In this document: positions 51,897 to 60,660 of the stretch, piece by piece
Position numbering within the stretch: the stretch's first letter is position 1
Layout: each line of letters opens with the position of its first letter
Assembly: GCA_044227095.1 (NCBI GenBank)
Contig: JBGAFV010000002.1
Coordinates: forward strand, 186,001 to 250,000
Direction: 5' to 3'
Source of the DNA: JACMLD01 sp044227095
Lineage (GTDB): Bacteria > Bacteroidota > Bacteroidia > Chitinophagales > Chitinophagaceae
DNA: 64,000 nucleotides
Position numbers and translations under genes: made by a program
Notes under the pieces: generated by a model
What the model saw: only the letters and a program-made list of their open reading frames with translations
Told to the model about the DNA's origin: nothing
Database searches by the model: none

Positions 51897-53231
51897 GACC
51901 GTATTTTGGGTAACAATTAATACCGGCAACATTCTCTTTTCAAGCTTTAAATGCATTTTGTATTTTGCAAGCGCCGCATCGACGGAACGCCAGTCTCCCA
52001 TATCAGCTTCGATAGAAAAATAACTCTTGCCGGTATAGCCCGTCTCGTCGATGATCGTAAACCCCTTATCAAAAAGGTAGCTTTGACTTAGAGCGCGGAC
52101 GAAATATTTTACCGGGTTATTACGTGATACGAAGTGCAAATCGGAGCTTGATACCGCATTAATATCCAGGCTGGAATCAGGAACGGGTTTAATCAGTGAT
52201 GTGTCTTCTGCCGTCAGGACAAGGCAATTGACCAACCTGGTTTCCCAATGGGCAGCCAGCCGGAAATACCTTTTCATATCTTCCTGCATTATTTTTTTGA
52301 CATTGTTCATGGGCATGGGCGGAGTTACCAGATTATACGAATAGAGTTGCCCGCTGGCTAATTTTGGATCATCGCTGTCTTTCCGGAAATACGCACTACT
52401 ATCGCTGATCGTGAAAAATAACCTGGACGAGGGCAGGCGGACATCATCAAACTCAGGGTCATCACCGTAAGCAAACCTGAACAATGTGTACACATCCGTA
52501 TTGGGTATTTGAAGGAAACCCTGTTTGTTCCCAGCCACTAATCTTGTATTTGTCAAAAGGCCTTCAGTCTTTCCGGAGACAAGGGAATACCAGATAATAT
52601 TGTCTCCATTGCCGCCGTTTCCTTTGATGAACAAAGGCAAATTGATATTGTGCAAATCATTTGCCGCTTTATCATCTTTAGCTTTGAGCTGTTGCGATTC
52701 GTTATTCATTGCAGCTCGTACGTTTTCAATTGTCAGTTCATTGTATCCTGTTATTGCTTTGACAATGCCGCCTTTCCCTATCCACACGTAGTGCGGCAGA
52801 GATTCATGGGGGAACAGTTTTTGTAAAATAGTGTCACCATAAATACCGCCCGTCTGCAGATCCGGTTTACCAAAACGTTTCCTCCGCTGTATGAATGTAT
52901 TCACCATTGCTTCCTCTTCATAAGTAACCGGCAAAACCGAAAAGCCATCGCCCACCTGTTGCTTTATATTTTCTATTTTGGTAAAACCAGCAAGGCATGT
53001 GCCGCACCAGGTTGCCCAAAAATCGATGATCAACAGTTTGTTTGTCAATGCAGGCAGAGACTTATTGAAACGCTGCTGATGATAGCTGGCGTTAATTATA
53101 AAAGGAGGAACGGTATCACCAACTTTCAAAACCCGGAATGCATTATTAGTGTTTCCGGCTTGCGAATGGAGCGTGAATAAAGATGTCAGTGCCAGTATAT
53201 TTACCAGCGAGGATTTTATAAAGAATTTCAT
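51891..53231 (-). CDS. TlpA-like thioredoxin-domain protein of a SusCD locus
   Basis: The start at 53231 gives a signal peptide (MKFFIKSSLVNILALTSLFTLHSQA); an upstream ATG (53276) would add 15 residues of poor quality. The N-terminal half is a TlpA/ResA-type thioredoxin domain with WATWCGTC (CxxC active site) and the cis-Pro region LPHYVWIGKGG. The remaining 250 residues form a domain I do not recognise. Proteins like this follow SusD genes in many Bacteroidota loci. It starts 42 bp after the SusD gene. Presumed periplasmic disulphide exchange; substrate unknown. Confidence 0.88.
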   Translation of the reverse strand: MKFFIKSSLVNILALTSLFTLHSQAGNTNNAFRVLKVGDTVPPFIINASYHQQRFNKSLPALTNKLLIIDFWATWCGTCLAGFTKIENIKQQVGDGFSVLPVTYEEEAMVNTFIQRRKRFGKPDLQTGGIYGDTILQKLFPHESLPHYVWIGKGGIVKAITGYNELTIENVRAAMNNESQQLKAKDDKAANDLHNINLPLFIKGNGGNGDNIIWYSLVSGKTEGLLTNTRLVAGNKQGFLQIPNTDVYTLFRFAYGDDPEFDDVRLPSSRLFFTISDSSAYFRKDSDDPKLASGQLYSYNLVTPPMPMNNVKKIMQEDMKRYFRLAAHWETRLVNCLVLTAEDTSLIKPVPDSSLDINAVSSSDLHFVSRNNPVKYFVRALSQSYLFDKGFTIIDETGYTGKSYFSIEADMGDWRSVDAALAKYKMHLKLEKRMLPVLIVTQNTVL

Positions 53232-53272
53232 TATTAATTGGTGAGCGTTAATTAGTGAGTTACAATTAATTT

Positions 53273-54679
53273 TCAATAACCTGGATTTTGCGTGAGCTGA
53301 TTATCATTCACAATTTCCATTTGTGGTATCGGATACAGCGTGTCCGATTGTTGCCAGGTGGCACCTTTAAGCGTTGCTAAAACGATACTAGCTTTTGCTG
53401 TTCTTTTGAGATCAAACCACCGGTGCCCCCATTCTGTGAACAGCTCCAGTTTTCTTTCCTGTAACACAGCGTCAAGAATCTGTGATTGACTGGTAGCAGT
53501 AGTTGGTGCAAGCCCCGCTCTCGTCCGGATTACATTAAGATCGTCGACAGCACTGTTAGCACCAAGTAATTTATTTTGTTGCGCTCTTGCTTCGGCTCTT
53601 ACGAGGTATAGCTCTGCAAGCCTTAATACCACACTGTATTCAGACAGGGATGTAGCTGTTTTTATTTTATACTTTGAGGTGTAGTAATAGACCAGGGAGC
53701 CGGTTTTAAAACTGTCAACCCATTTATTTCTTCGTGTATCACCTGCTTCAAATGAATTTACCAAGGAGGGTAATAAGGCTATATAGTTGGGCTTTGCAGT
53801 CAATATATAATTAAACCCCTCAGAAGAGTTATGGTTAGGAACTACTGGCATCAATTGCCAAATCGTTTCGCGGCTGTCTTTTAAAAAGACTGCGGAAAGA
53901 TTTGCTGAAAGCGCAAATTGTGTGTTCGATATAACTTCAGTTGCTGCTGATTCTGCGTTCTGCCAATCATGCAAATAGAGATAGACTCTTGCCAGTAAAG
54001 CTTTGGCAGCCCATTTAGTTGGGCGGATGCGCATCCCTGATATGTCCTTATCCGGCAATGTGTTTTGTGCATCCGTAAGATCAGCAATGATCACTTTGTA
54101 CACGTCAGCCTGCGCCGTCCTGGTCGCAACACTATTACCGCGATAATCTGTCGAAGTAATCAGGGGAACATCACCCCAAGAATTTACGAGGTAAAAATAA
54201 AGGAAAGCGCGAAGAAACTTTGCCTCCCCCCGGAGAGTTGTTTTAGTTGCTGCACTTACACCTGTTGACTGAGACAATCCTTCGAGTACTGCATTTGCCT
54301 GATAAATGTATTGGTAGGTACTGCGCCAGACGGCAAGATTAGTGGTATTGGTGGGTGCAATTGAACAGGCATAAAATTCTGCCCTTCCTGATGTGAATGA
54401 ATAATCAGCCAGTTCATCGGCAGACAAACCTGCCACAACGGAAAAACTCTGGTTGCCGCCGGGAGAAAAGTTGGTTCCTGAAATACTACTGTAAATGCCC
54501 AGCACGGTCGCAGTTGCTTTTTGATCAGTTGCATACACTGTAGCAGCAACCAATTCAGTTTGAGGTGCACCTGCATCTACAAATTTTTTGCATGCACCCA
54601 ATTGTAATAATAGTGCCGCCAGCAGTGCGAAGCAAACTGTAACATGTAGTGTGTTTATTATTTTAATTATCATGACCAT
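53273..54679 (-). CDS. SusD/RagB nutrient-binding lipoprotein (second locus)
   Basis: The 468-aa protein has a lipoprotein signal with the lipobox near LLLQLGAC, then KKFVDAGAP. SusD features are VYATDQKATATVLGIYSSIS, LRGEAKFLRAFLYFYLVNSWGDVPL, WAAKALLARVYLYLHDWQNAE and the C-terminal LQERKLELFTEWGHRWFDLKRT ending in LTQNPGY. It lies 4 bp after the SusC gene and is its surface partner. With no glycosidase nearby, the substrate may not be a polysaccharide; a thioredoxin-like partner points to peptides or other small molecules. Confidence 0.93.
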   Translation of the reverse strand: MVMIIKIINTLHVTVCFALLAALLLQLGACKKFVDAGAPQTELVAATVYATDQKATATVLGIYSSISGTNFSPGGNQSFSVVAGLSADELADYSFTSGRAEFYACSIAPTNTTNLAVWRSTYQYIYQANAVLEGLSQSTGVSAATKTTLRGEAKFLRAFLYFYLVNSWGDVPLITSTDYRGNSVATRTAQADVYKVIIADLTDAQNTLPDKDISGMRIRPTKWAAKALLARVYLYLHDWQNAESAATEVISNTQFALSANLSAVFLKDSRETIWQLMPVVPNHNSSEGFNYILTAKPNYIALLPSLVNSFEAGDTRRNKWVDSFKTGSLVYYYTSKYKIKTATSLSEYSVVLRLAELYLVRAEARAQQNKLLGANSAVDDLNVIRTRAGLAPTTATSQSQILDAVLQERKLELFTEWGHRWFDLKRTAKASIVLATLKGATWQQSDTLYPIPQMEIVNDNQLTQNPGY

Positions 54680-54683
54680 AATT

Positions 54684-57600
54684 TTAAAAAGTTAATTGGA
54701 ATCCAAACGTCAGCACTTTCAGCGGTGGCAGCGAACTGGAACTTTGTGTTTCCGGATCAAGGCCTTTGTATCCAGTAACCGTGAATAAATTTTGCCCCAG
54801 TATAACCAGTTTACATGAAGTGATATGAAGTGCGTGTAATGCATGTTCTGATAAACGGTAAGACAGCGATACGTTTTTCAGTCTTATATAGGACGCGTCA
54901 CCTATTACACCATCGCCTTCGTAAGCTGCGTTATCATAAGCATTGTTTGCATCTGAGCCGGAGGTAGTGGTAAACTTCTGTACGGGCGCGTTATCACCCG
55001 TATGCTGCCAGCGATAAAGTATCCAGGAGGGTTGATTGACATATGGACTGCCGGGCGAAGCAAAAAATTGTTTGTAATTGTAACCTGTTTGTTTGACGAA
55101 TTGAACGAGAAAGTCCAATTGCCAGTTGTTAAGGTTGAATTTATTTTCAAGGCCACCATAAAAGGATTGGGATACTTTTTTAATAAACTGATCATCCTCA
55201 GGGAAACTGATATTGTTATCTTTATTTACATCCTCAAACTGATAAATACCGGTAGCAGGTGAAACACCAGTCTCATGATATTTATAGGCGATGTTTAAAG
55301 GTTGGCCAACTGCGTAAGTGTAGGCATAGCTTGAACCTTGAATATTTGGATAGGCTACCAATTTGTTAGCAGGGAGCGTGATATTAAATCCGGTACTCCA
55401 CCTAAAATGAGGTTTATTGATATTTGTTATACTGGCACTGAATTCCCAACCGGAATTTTGCACGGTAGCAGGGAGATTGGATTGTATGGAAGAAAATCCG
55501 GTAATAAGCGGAAGTGGCAATCCAACCAGCTGGCTGGAAGAACGGTTAAAATAATATCCTGCAGTAAATATTATACTGTTATTCAGAACACCGAGTTCAA
55601 TAGCCGCCTCCGATTTTTTATTCTTTTCCCATGCATATGTTGCATTAAATAACCGTGTTGGCATAAGACCCGGGCTACCATTGTAGGGATAACTACTGGG
55701 ACTGTAGGTACTAAGATAGCCATAATCACCTATCTGATCATTGCCCGTCGTGCCATAGCTTGCCCTTAGTTTTCCATAGCTCAGAAACCGTAAATGTTTT
55801 TTGATAAAATTCTCCTGTGAAAAAATCCACCCTGCACCAGCGGCACCAAAATTAGCAAACTGCTTGCCTGGCCCGAACCGGCTGCTACCGTCTCTTCTTC
55901 CCGTCAGGTTTAGTAAATACTTGTCTTTCCAATTATAATTAATCCTCGCAAATGCGGCGCTATATTTATATTTCCGGTAATAATTATCATCAGATGCAGG
56001 ATGAAAAGTAGATATGGAAGCTGCCGCAGATGGGTTGCCAGCCAATGCATCATCTAAAAATCCGGTAGCGAAGAGCAAAGACGCCTGTTTGATGTCCTGC
56101 TGGAGGGTGGCGCCAGCCAGGAGTGTAAGTTTGCCGGAGGGAAAGCTTTTTTGATATTCCAATTGTGGCTCAGCAATCCATGTTTCAGCGCTGCTGTTTC
56201 CAAAAAAAGTATACCCGGAAAGATTGCCATTCGCAGGATTTAGCGAACGCAATGGGAAGATATTGGTTTCATTGCCACGAATTTTTGTATAGCCAATACT
56301 TCCCTTTGCAACCAGGCCGGGTAACAGTTCATAACTGATGATAGCATTTGCAAGAACGTTATCAACTTTCATTGTATAATTAGTTAGCAGAGAACCATAA
56401 GGATTAATAAAACCAGGCTCCCAATTCAGTTTGCCTGCCGAATCATACACGGGTGGCGTAACAGGGGCCAACGTTAAAGCCGTTCCAGTTGGATCTGCAT
56501 TTAATAAATGATTGTTGTCGTTTGAATACAGGGCGGATATGGCCATCCTGAATTTTTTATTGTCTGACAAATGGTTTATATTAAAGTGAAGAGCGGCTTT
56601 ATTATCAGCAAAATCTCCCGGAAATACAGTCGTCTCACGGTGATAGGTACCCGCCGCAAGCATCTGGGTATTCAGGTTACCCCCGGAAACGGAAAATTCT
56701 GCGTTTGTTATGGAGGCTGTATTACCGATTAATACTTTTTGCCAGTCCGTTGAACGGCTGGTATCCCAAACCAGCAAATCATTGGCATTCCCGTCAGAAA
56801 TAGACGGTGTCGCGCCGTCATTGCTAAATGCTTCCCTACGCATGGCGAGGTACTGACCGTTGTCCAGCAGATCCATCTTACTGGCGACTTTTCCTATCCC
56901 GGAGCTGAGATTTACGTTAAATGTTGTTTTGCCATTTTTGCCTTTTTTAGTGGTAATCAGTACCACACCATTGGCCCCACGGCTACCATAAATAGCTGTT
57001 GCGTCAGCATCTTTTAATACTTCGATGCTTTCGATATCGGAAGGATTGATGCTTGCCAGTGGGCTGCCCTGCTGTATAACTGAACTGAAGGATGATCCAA
57101 GCAGCGTACTGGTGAATGGAATACCGTCCACCAGGTACAAAGGATTATTGCCGGAGCGGATGCTGTTTTGTCCGCGAACCTGCACGGTGAATGCGCCACC
57201 TGATACCCCTGTGTTTTGGGTGACCACAACACCCGGCATACGCCCTTCCATGGCGGCGAGCGGGTTTGACACAGGCTGACTGGCAATCTGGTCCGCTTTC
57301 AGGGTGCTGACACTCCCGGTATTCAGTTTTGTCGTTGTATTATAATAGCCCTTAATGACCATTTCATCAAGGTTGTTAACCGACCGAACCAGTTGAATGA
57401 TAATAAATGTTCTTCCCTGTACAGCGACCTGTTTGGATTCGTAGCCTATACTGGAAACCAGCAAGCTGCCAATTGAGTCTGCATTGCGCAAGACAAAAGC
57501 GCCTTTCTCATCGGTAGCGGTAACCATCGAATTCCCTTTTAGCATAATGGTGACAGCTGGAAGACCCATGCCTCCTTCGTCGATTACTTTACCTGTGATG

Positions 57601-57998
57601 GTAATGCCATCCGGTTGCACAGGAGATAAGGGCCGGTTTATCCTGCGCACCATGATTACCTGCCCGCGCAAGTTGTAGTCAACGGGCTGGTCCTTGAAGA
57701 TCTTCTCCAGAAAAATAGCAATGCTTGCGTTTGTCAGTGAGAGGGTAACCCTTTTTGTTGCGGCCAGATCTTCAGAAGTATACACGAACCTGTAAGGGGT
57801 TTGCCGCTGAACAAGCGTAAAGACTTTTTCGAGTGGCTCATCACGCACTTCCAGGCTAATAGACTGGCCATTGCTCTGGAGCGGGATTTGCTGGCAGAAT
57901 GCCACAAAGAAAAGGATAAGTAATTTTCTCATGCGACCGGTTTTACACAATGCAAACACTTCGGGGCACGGCTTTTTGCCAAATGCAGTCAAAAGCAT
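54684..57998 (-). CDS. SusC/RagA TonB-dependent transporter with STN domain
   Basis: From the ATG at 57998 the protein has 1104 residues; a TTG at 58040 would add 14 and an inner ATG (57932) is also possible. After the signal region (RKLLILFFVAFCQQIPLQSNGQ) comes an STN domain (about 50-110) characteristic of transporters that signal to a FecR anti-sigma factor. The carboxypeptidase-like domain (ITGKVIDEGGMGLPAVTIMLKG), plug (NLDEMVIKGYYNTTTKL, GVVLITTKKGKNGK) and barrel follow, ending in KVLTFGFQLTF. FecR is encoded 95 bp or more upstream. This is a regulated-uptake system lacking its usual sigma factor in the window. Confidence 0.92.
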   Translation of the reverse strand: MLLTAFGKKPCPEVFALCKTGRMRKLLILFFVAFCQQIPLQSNGQSISLEVRDEPLEKVFTLVQRQTPYRFVYTSEDLAATKRVTLSLTNASIAIFLEKIFKDQPVDYNLRGQVIMVRRINRPLSPVQPDGITITGKVIDEGGMGLPAVTIMLKGNSMVTATDEKGAFVLRNADSIGSLLVSSIGYESKQVAVQGRTFIIIQLVRSVNNLDEMVIKGYYNTTTKLNTGSVSTLKADQIASQPVSNPLAAMEGRMPGVVVTQNTGVSGGAFTVQVRGQNSIRSGNNPLYLVDGIPFTSTLLGSSFSSVIQQGSPLASINPSDIESIEVLKDADATAIYGSRGANGVVLITTKKGKNGKTTFNVNLSSGIGKVASKMDLLDNGQYLAMRREAFSNDGATPSISDGNANDLLVWDTSRSTDWQKVLIGNTASITNAEFSVSGGNLNTQMLAAGTYHRETTVFPGDFADNKAALHFNINHLSDNKKFRMAISALYSNDNNHLLNADPTGTALTLAPVTPPVYDSAGKLNWEPGFINPYGSLLTNYTMKVDNVLANAIISYELLPGLVAKGSIGYTKIRGNETNIFPLRSLNPANGNLSGYTFFGNSSAETWIAEPQLEYQKSFPSGKLTLLAGATLQQDIKQASLLFATGFLDDALAGNPSAAASISTFHPASDDNYYRKYKYSAAFARINYNWKDKYLLNLTGRRDGSSRFGPGKQFANFGAAGAGWIFSQENFIKKHLRFLSYGKLRASYGTTGNDQIGDYGYLSTYSPSSYPYNGSPGLMPTRLFNATYAWEKNKKSEAAIELGVLNNSIIFTAGYYFNRSSSQLVGLPLPLITGFSSIQSNLPATVQNSGWEFSASITNINKPHFRWSTGFNITLPANKLVAYPNIQGSSYAYTYAVGQPLNIAYKYHETGVSPATGIYQFEDVNKDNNISFPEDDQFIKKVSQSFYGGLENKFNLNNWQLDFLVQFVKQTGYNYKQFFASPGSPYVNQPSWILYRWQHTGDNAPVQKFTTTSGSDANNAYDNAAYEGDGVIGDASYIRLKNVSLSYRLSEHALHALHITSCKLVILGQNLFTVTGYKGLDPETQSSSSLPPLKVLTFGFQLTF

Positions 57999-58135
57999 AG
58001 TTTTGTTTTGTTGGGTTAATGAATGGTTGTACTCTCGCAAAAGAATCTTCCAGGGGTTAACTCAATGTGGCCGGGTATGTGTTACTAGCACTTCCCGGTT
58101 TTTTGTTAACCGCCATGGTATGGTGGTTTTTCAAT

Positions 58136-59332
58136 TTATGGCAAGACAGTGATCTTTTTATCTTCAATCCTGAAATGGACGCGGCCTGTTCCCTGCAGGA
58201 AATCCAGCAGCGTTGACACAGGAAGATTGCGGGGTACGGATGCATTGAAATGGTCTGCAACAGGCGCTTCAAATTTTACTTCGCAATTGTACCAGCGTCC
58301 TACCTGTCGCATAACCTCGTCCAATTGCGTTTGTTTAAAAATGAACAGGCCATTTTTCCAGGCAAGTTCCTTTTCGAGGTCGGCAGGTACTACCTTGATT
58401 GCAGCACCCTGATCAACCTGAACCTGCTCACCCGGTTTTAAAATAATTGAATTATTCAACCGGACGGAGCCTTCTTCCAATGTTACTTTCAACAAAGGCT
58501 CATCTCGATAGGAATTGATATTGAAATGTGTTCCAAGTACGGTGATGTTGTTTCCGGAAGCAATGACTTCAAAAGGAAACATAAGGTCTTTGGCCACTTC
58601 GAAATACCCCTCGCCGGTTAGCACCACCGACCGTTTTTTCCCAGCAAAAGCGGAAGGGAACTGCAAAGAAGATCCCGCATTCAATATTACCTTGCTACCA
58701 TCGGGCAATATAAGGGAATAGGTTCCACCCAAAGGTGTGGTTACTATATTCATTTTTTCTTCCCCTGTCATCTGAGAAGGATCTGTATGTGTAACCAACA
58801 TCCCATCCGTTACATTGATATTCGTTGCCCCCTGTCTTGTCAGGTTGGTATTCGCCGTGGAATCCAGCACAATGGTCTGACCGCCAGCGAGGGTAAGGGT
58901 AGCGCGGTTGCTGCCCGGAGCAATGTCTTTAGCAATGTTTTGCACGTTGTTGGAGGGTTTATTTTTCCCTGGTATCCATTTGATGGCAACGGCCACACCG
59001 ACGATAAGAACTGCAGCAGCTACATAAGGCCATATAGATCGCAATACAGATTTCTTTTTAGGTGTGTCCGAAAATTCCAGCTTGTTTTGCAAACGGGACA
59101 AGGTTTCGGCGGCGGGCAATCTCTCTTTCCATTTGATCCATTTATCAAGGTTATCCGGATCTGTCATGTCTTCGAAAAGCCGCTGGTTTTCCATGCTGGC
59201 GCCCACCCAATCATCCAGTTCCGCTTCCTCTGCTTCAGTCAGGTTTTGCTCCAGGAAACCTGCAATCAGGTAAGCCACCCGGAAAGCCAGTTGGTCAATT
59301 TTATCATTGTGTATAGACCCCTCGTCTTTCAT
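58136..59332 (-). CDS. FecR-family anti-sigma factor
   Basis: The 398-aa inner-membrane protein has a cytoplasmic N-terminal anti-sigma part (about 10-95, with LTEAEEAELDDWV), one membrane segment (about 100-118), a periplasmic FecR domain (GGTYSLILPDGSKVILNAGSSLQFPSAF, EGYFEVAK) and a C-terminal DUF4974-type domain (LDEVMRQVGRWYNCEVKF). It should hold an ECF sigma factor until the STN domain of the neighbouring SusC signals. No sigma gene is found upstream, where the order sigma-fecR-susC is usual. Confidence 0.93.
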   Translation of the reverse strand: MKDEGSIHNDKIDQLAFRVAYLIAGFLEQNLTEAEEAELDDWVGASMENQRLFEDMTDPDNLDKWIKWKERLPAAETLSRLQNKLEFSDTPKKKSVLRSIWPYVAAAVLIVGVAVAIKWIPGKNKPSNNVQNIAKDIAPGSNRATLTLAGGQTIVLDSTANTNLTRQGATNINVTDGMLVTHTDPSQMTGEEKMNIVTTPLGGTYSLILPDGSKVILNAGSSLQFPSAFAGKKRSVVLTGEGYFEVAKDLMFPFEVIASGNNITVLGTHFNINSYRDEPLLKVTLEEGSVRLNNSIILKPGEQVQVDQGAAIKVVPADLEKELAWKNGLFIFKQTQLDEVMRQVGRWYNCEVKFEAPVADHFNASVPRNLPVSTLLDFLQGTGRVHFRIEDKKITVLP

Positions 59333-59638
59333 ACCAGAAAGTTAATAAATTATTTTCTTCTTCCTCTAAGACATAGGATTAGCAATATGGTCTACAATTA
59401 AAAAATTTTTTTTAGACTTATGAGTAATTCATGTTTTCAGAGATAATAAATTATGAAAATTTATTCTCAAAATATTAGAAATAATATTATCAATCTGCAG
59501 GCTATCGCATTCCAACAAACACCCGCAATAAGAGCAATTGCAGATGTTTTATTATAAAACTACAATGCATTGAATACGGCTTGGTAAACAGATGAAGACT
59601 TAAGAGATTTAATTTAGTATCGCAAGTGCTTTTATCAA
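59333..59638. other. AT-rich gap where a sigma-factor gene would be expected
   Basis: No gene or recognisable sigma-70 region 2 or 4 remnant is seen on either strand. The stretch is very AT-rich and separates fecR from the remnant of a restriction-modification gene, so the sigma gene may have been lost when the island on the right arose. Confidence 0.5.
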
Positions 59639-60434
59639 TTATCTTACAAACTTCCCATCATCGGTTTTCCGAACTAAACCAAGCGTGCTGATGGTTTCTA
59701 GTAAATCACTAATCTGCTGTTCTCGCAATAGGTTTGCTGGTCTTTTTGTCTTTTTGAATTGATTGTAGATAATCGTGGCTTAAACAGGATGTTGTGATTG
59801 TTGTATAATTCGGTTAATTGCTTTTGCCTGTTGGGAAAGAGTTTTTGGCCATTCAGATAATTCCGATACAGTAGAAGACACATCCTCCTTTGAATTTGCT
59901 ATGTTTAAACCTGTTTGGTGACCGCCTTGTAAATTCTGATATTCAGGTCGCAACCACCTGATCAACCCACGTGACTCATCTGCTGCTCGTACTCCATCCT
60001 TCAGTCGCAGGAAGTGACCGGGCATAACACAATGCATGTTCTTTTGCCCTTTTCATCTCGCGTTCCCAAATACGTGTCTCCCTGGTTGCTGTACCAGTTT
60101 TTGTTTTAATCTTTTCGCCGCCCAAAATTTCTGCTTCAGTCATTAATGCTTTGTCAGAACCCTGTTTTGCTTCCAATACAAAGCAATGTTGTTTGAAGAG
60201 ATCAATAAAATTGGTTGTTTTCTTCCCTTCTCCGTCGTCAAATTCGACCGGCCATTCAAATCTATAAGTCGCTTCATGTACCTTATCGGTGGCCGGTTTC
60301 GGTTTTCCAACGGCGAGCAATTCACATAGTTCTGTCAGGAATAGCTGGTAGTTGGCACGCTCAGAGGCGCCCGAGGCCTTCCAGCGGGATATAAATTTTT
60401 CTGCATCGGTATGGACAGGAGTGTGGGAATTCAA
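59639..60434 (-). pseudogene. Collapsed MmeI-like restriction-modification gene
   Basis: The first 152 codons (60434-59976) encode the N-terminus of an MmeI-like type IIL enzyme, including the nuclease-region stretch FIDLFKQHCFVLEAKQGSD with the family E-x-K. At about 60000 the sequence jumps, in another frame, to the far C-terminus (ADESRGLIRWLRPEYQ, then SEWPKTLSQQAKAI). An in-frame TAA at 59780-59782 interrupts it before the last residues (NQFKKTKRPANLLREQQ to LVRKTDDGKFVR) end at 59639. Several hundred residues, including the methyltransferase and target-recognition parts, are missing. A dead gene left by a large internal deletion plus one nonsense change. Confidence 0.8.
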
Positions 60435-60660
60435 AAGATTAGTAATTTAATTTAGATAGATACCGAAAATATAAATTCATATTTAATGCGATTAAGAAGC
60501 GAAAAATTCAATTTTAGCATGCTTTCACAGCTCTTTTTTTTTGCTAACTTGCTTATTCATATTCTTAGGGGTATATAAGTTCTCCTATCGCTGATTTAAT
60601 CAAAACAAATAATAATTTTCCGAACCCAAACCGATTACAGTAGGTAAAAGCAATGAAATT

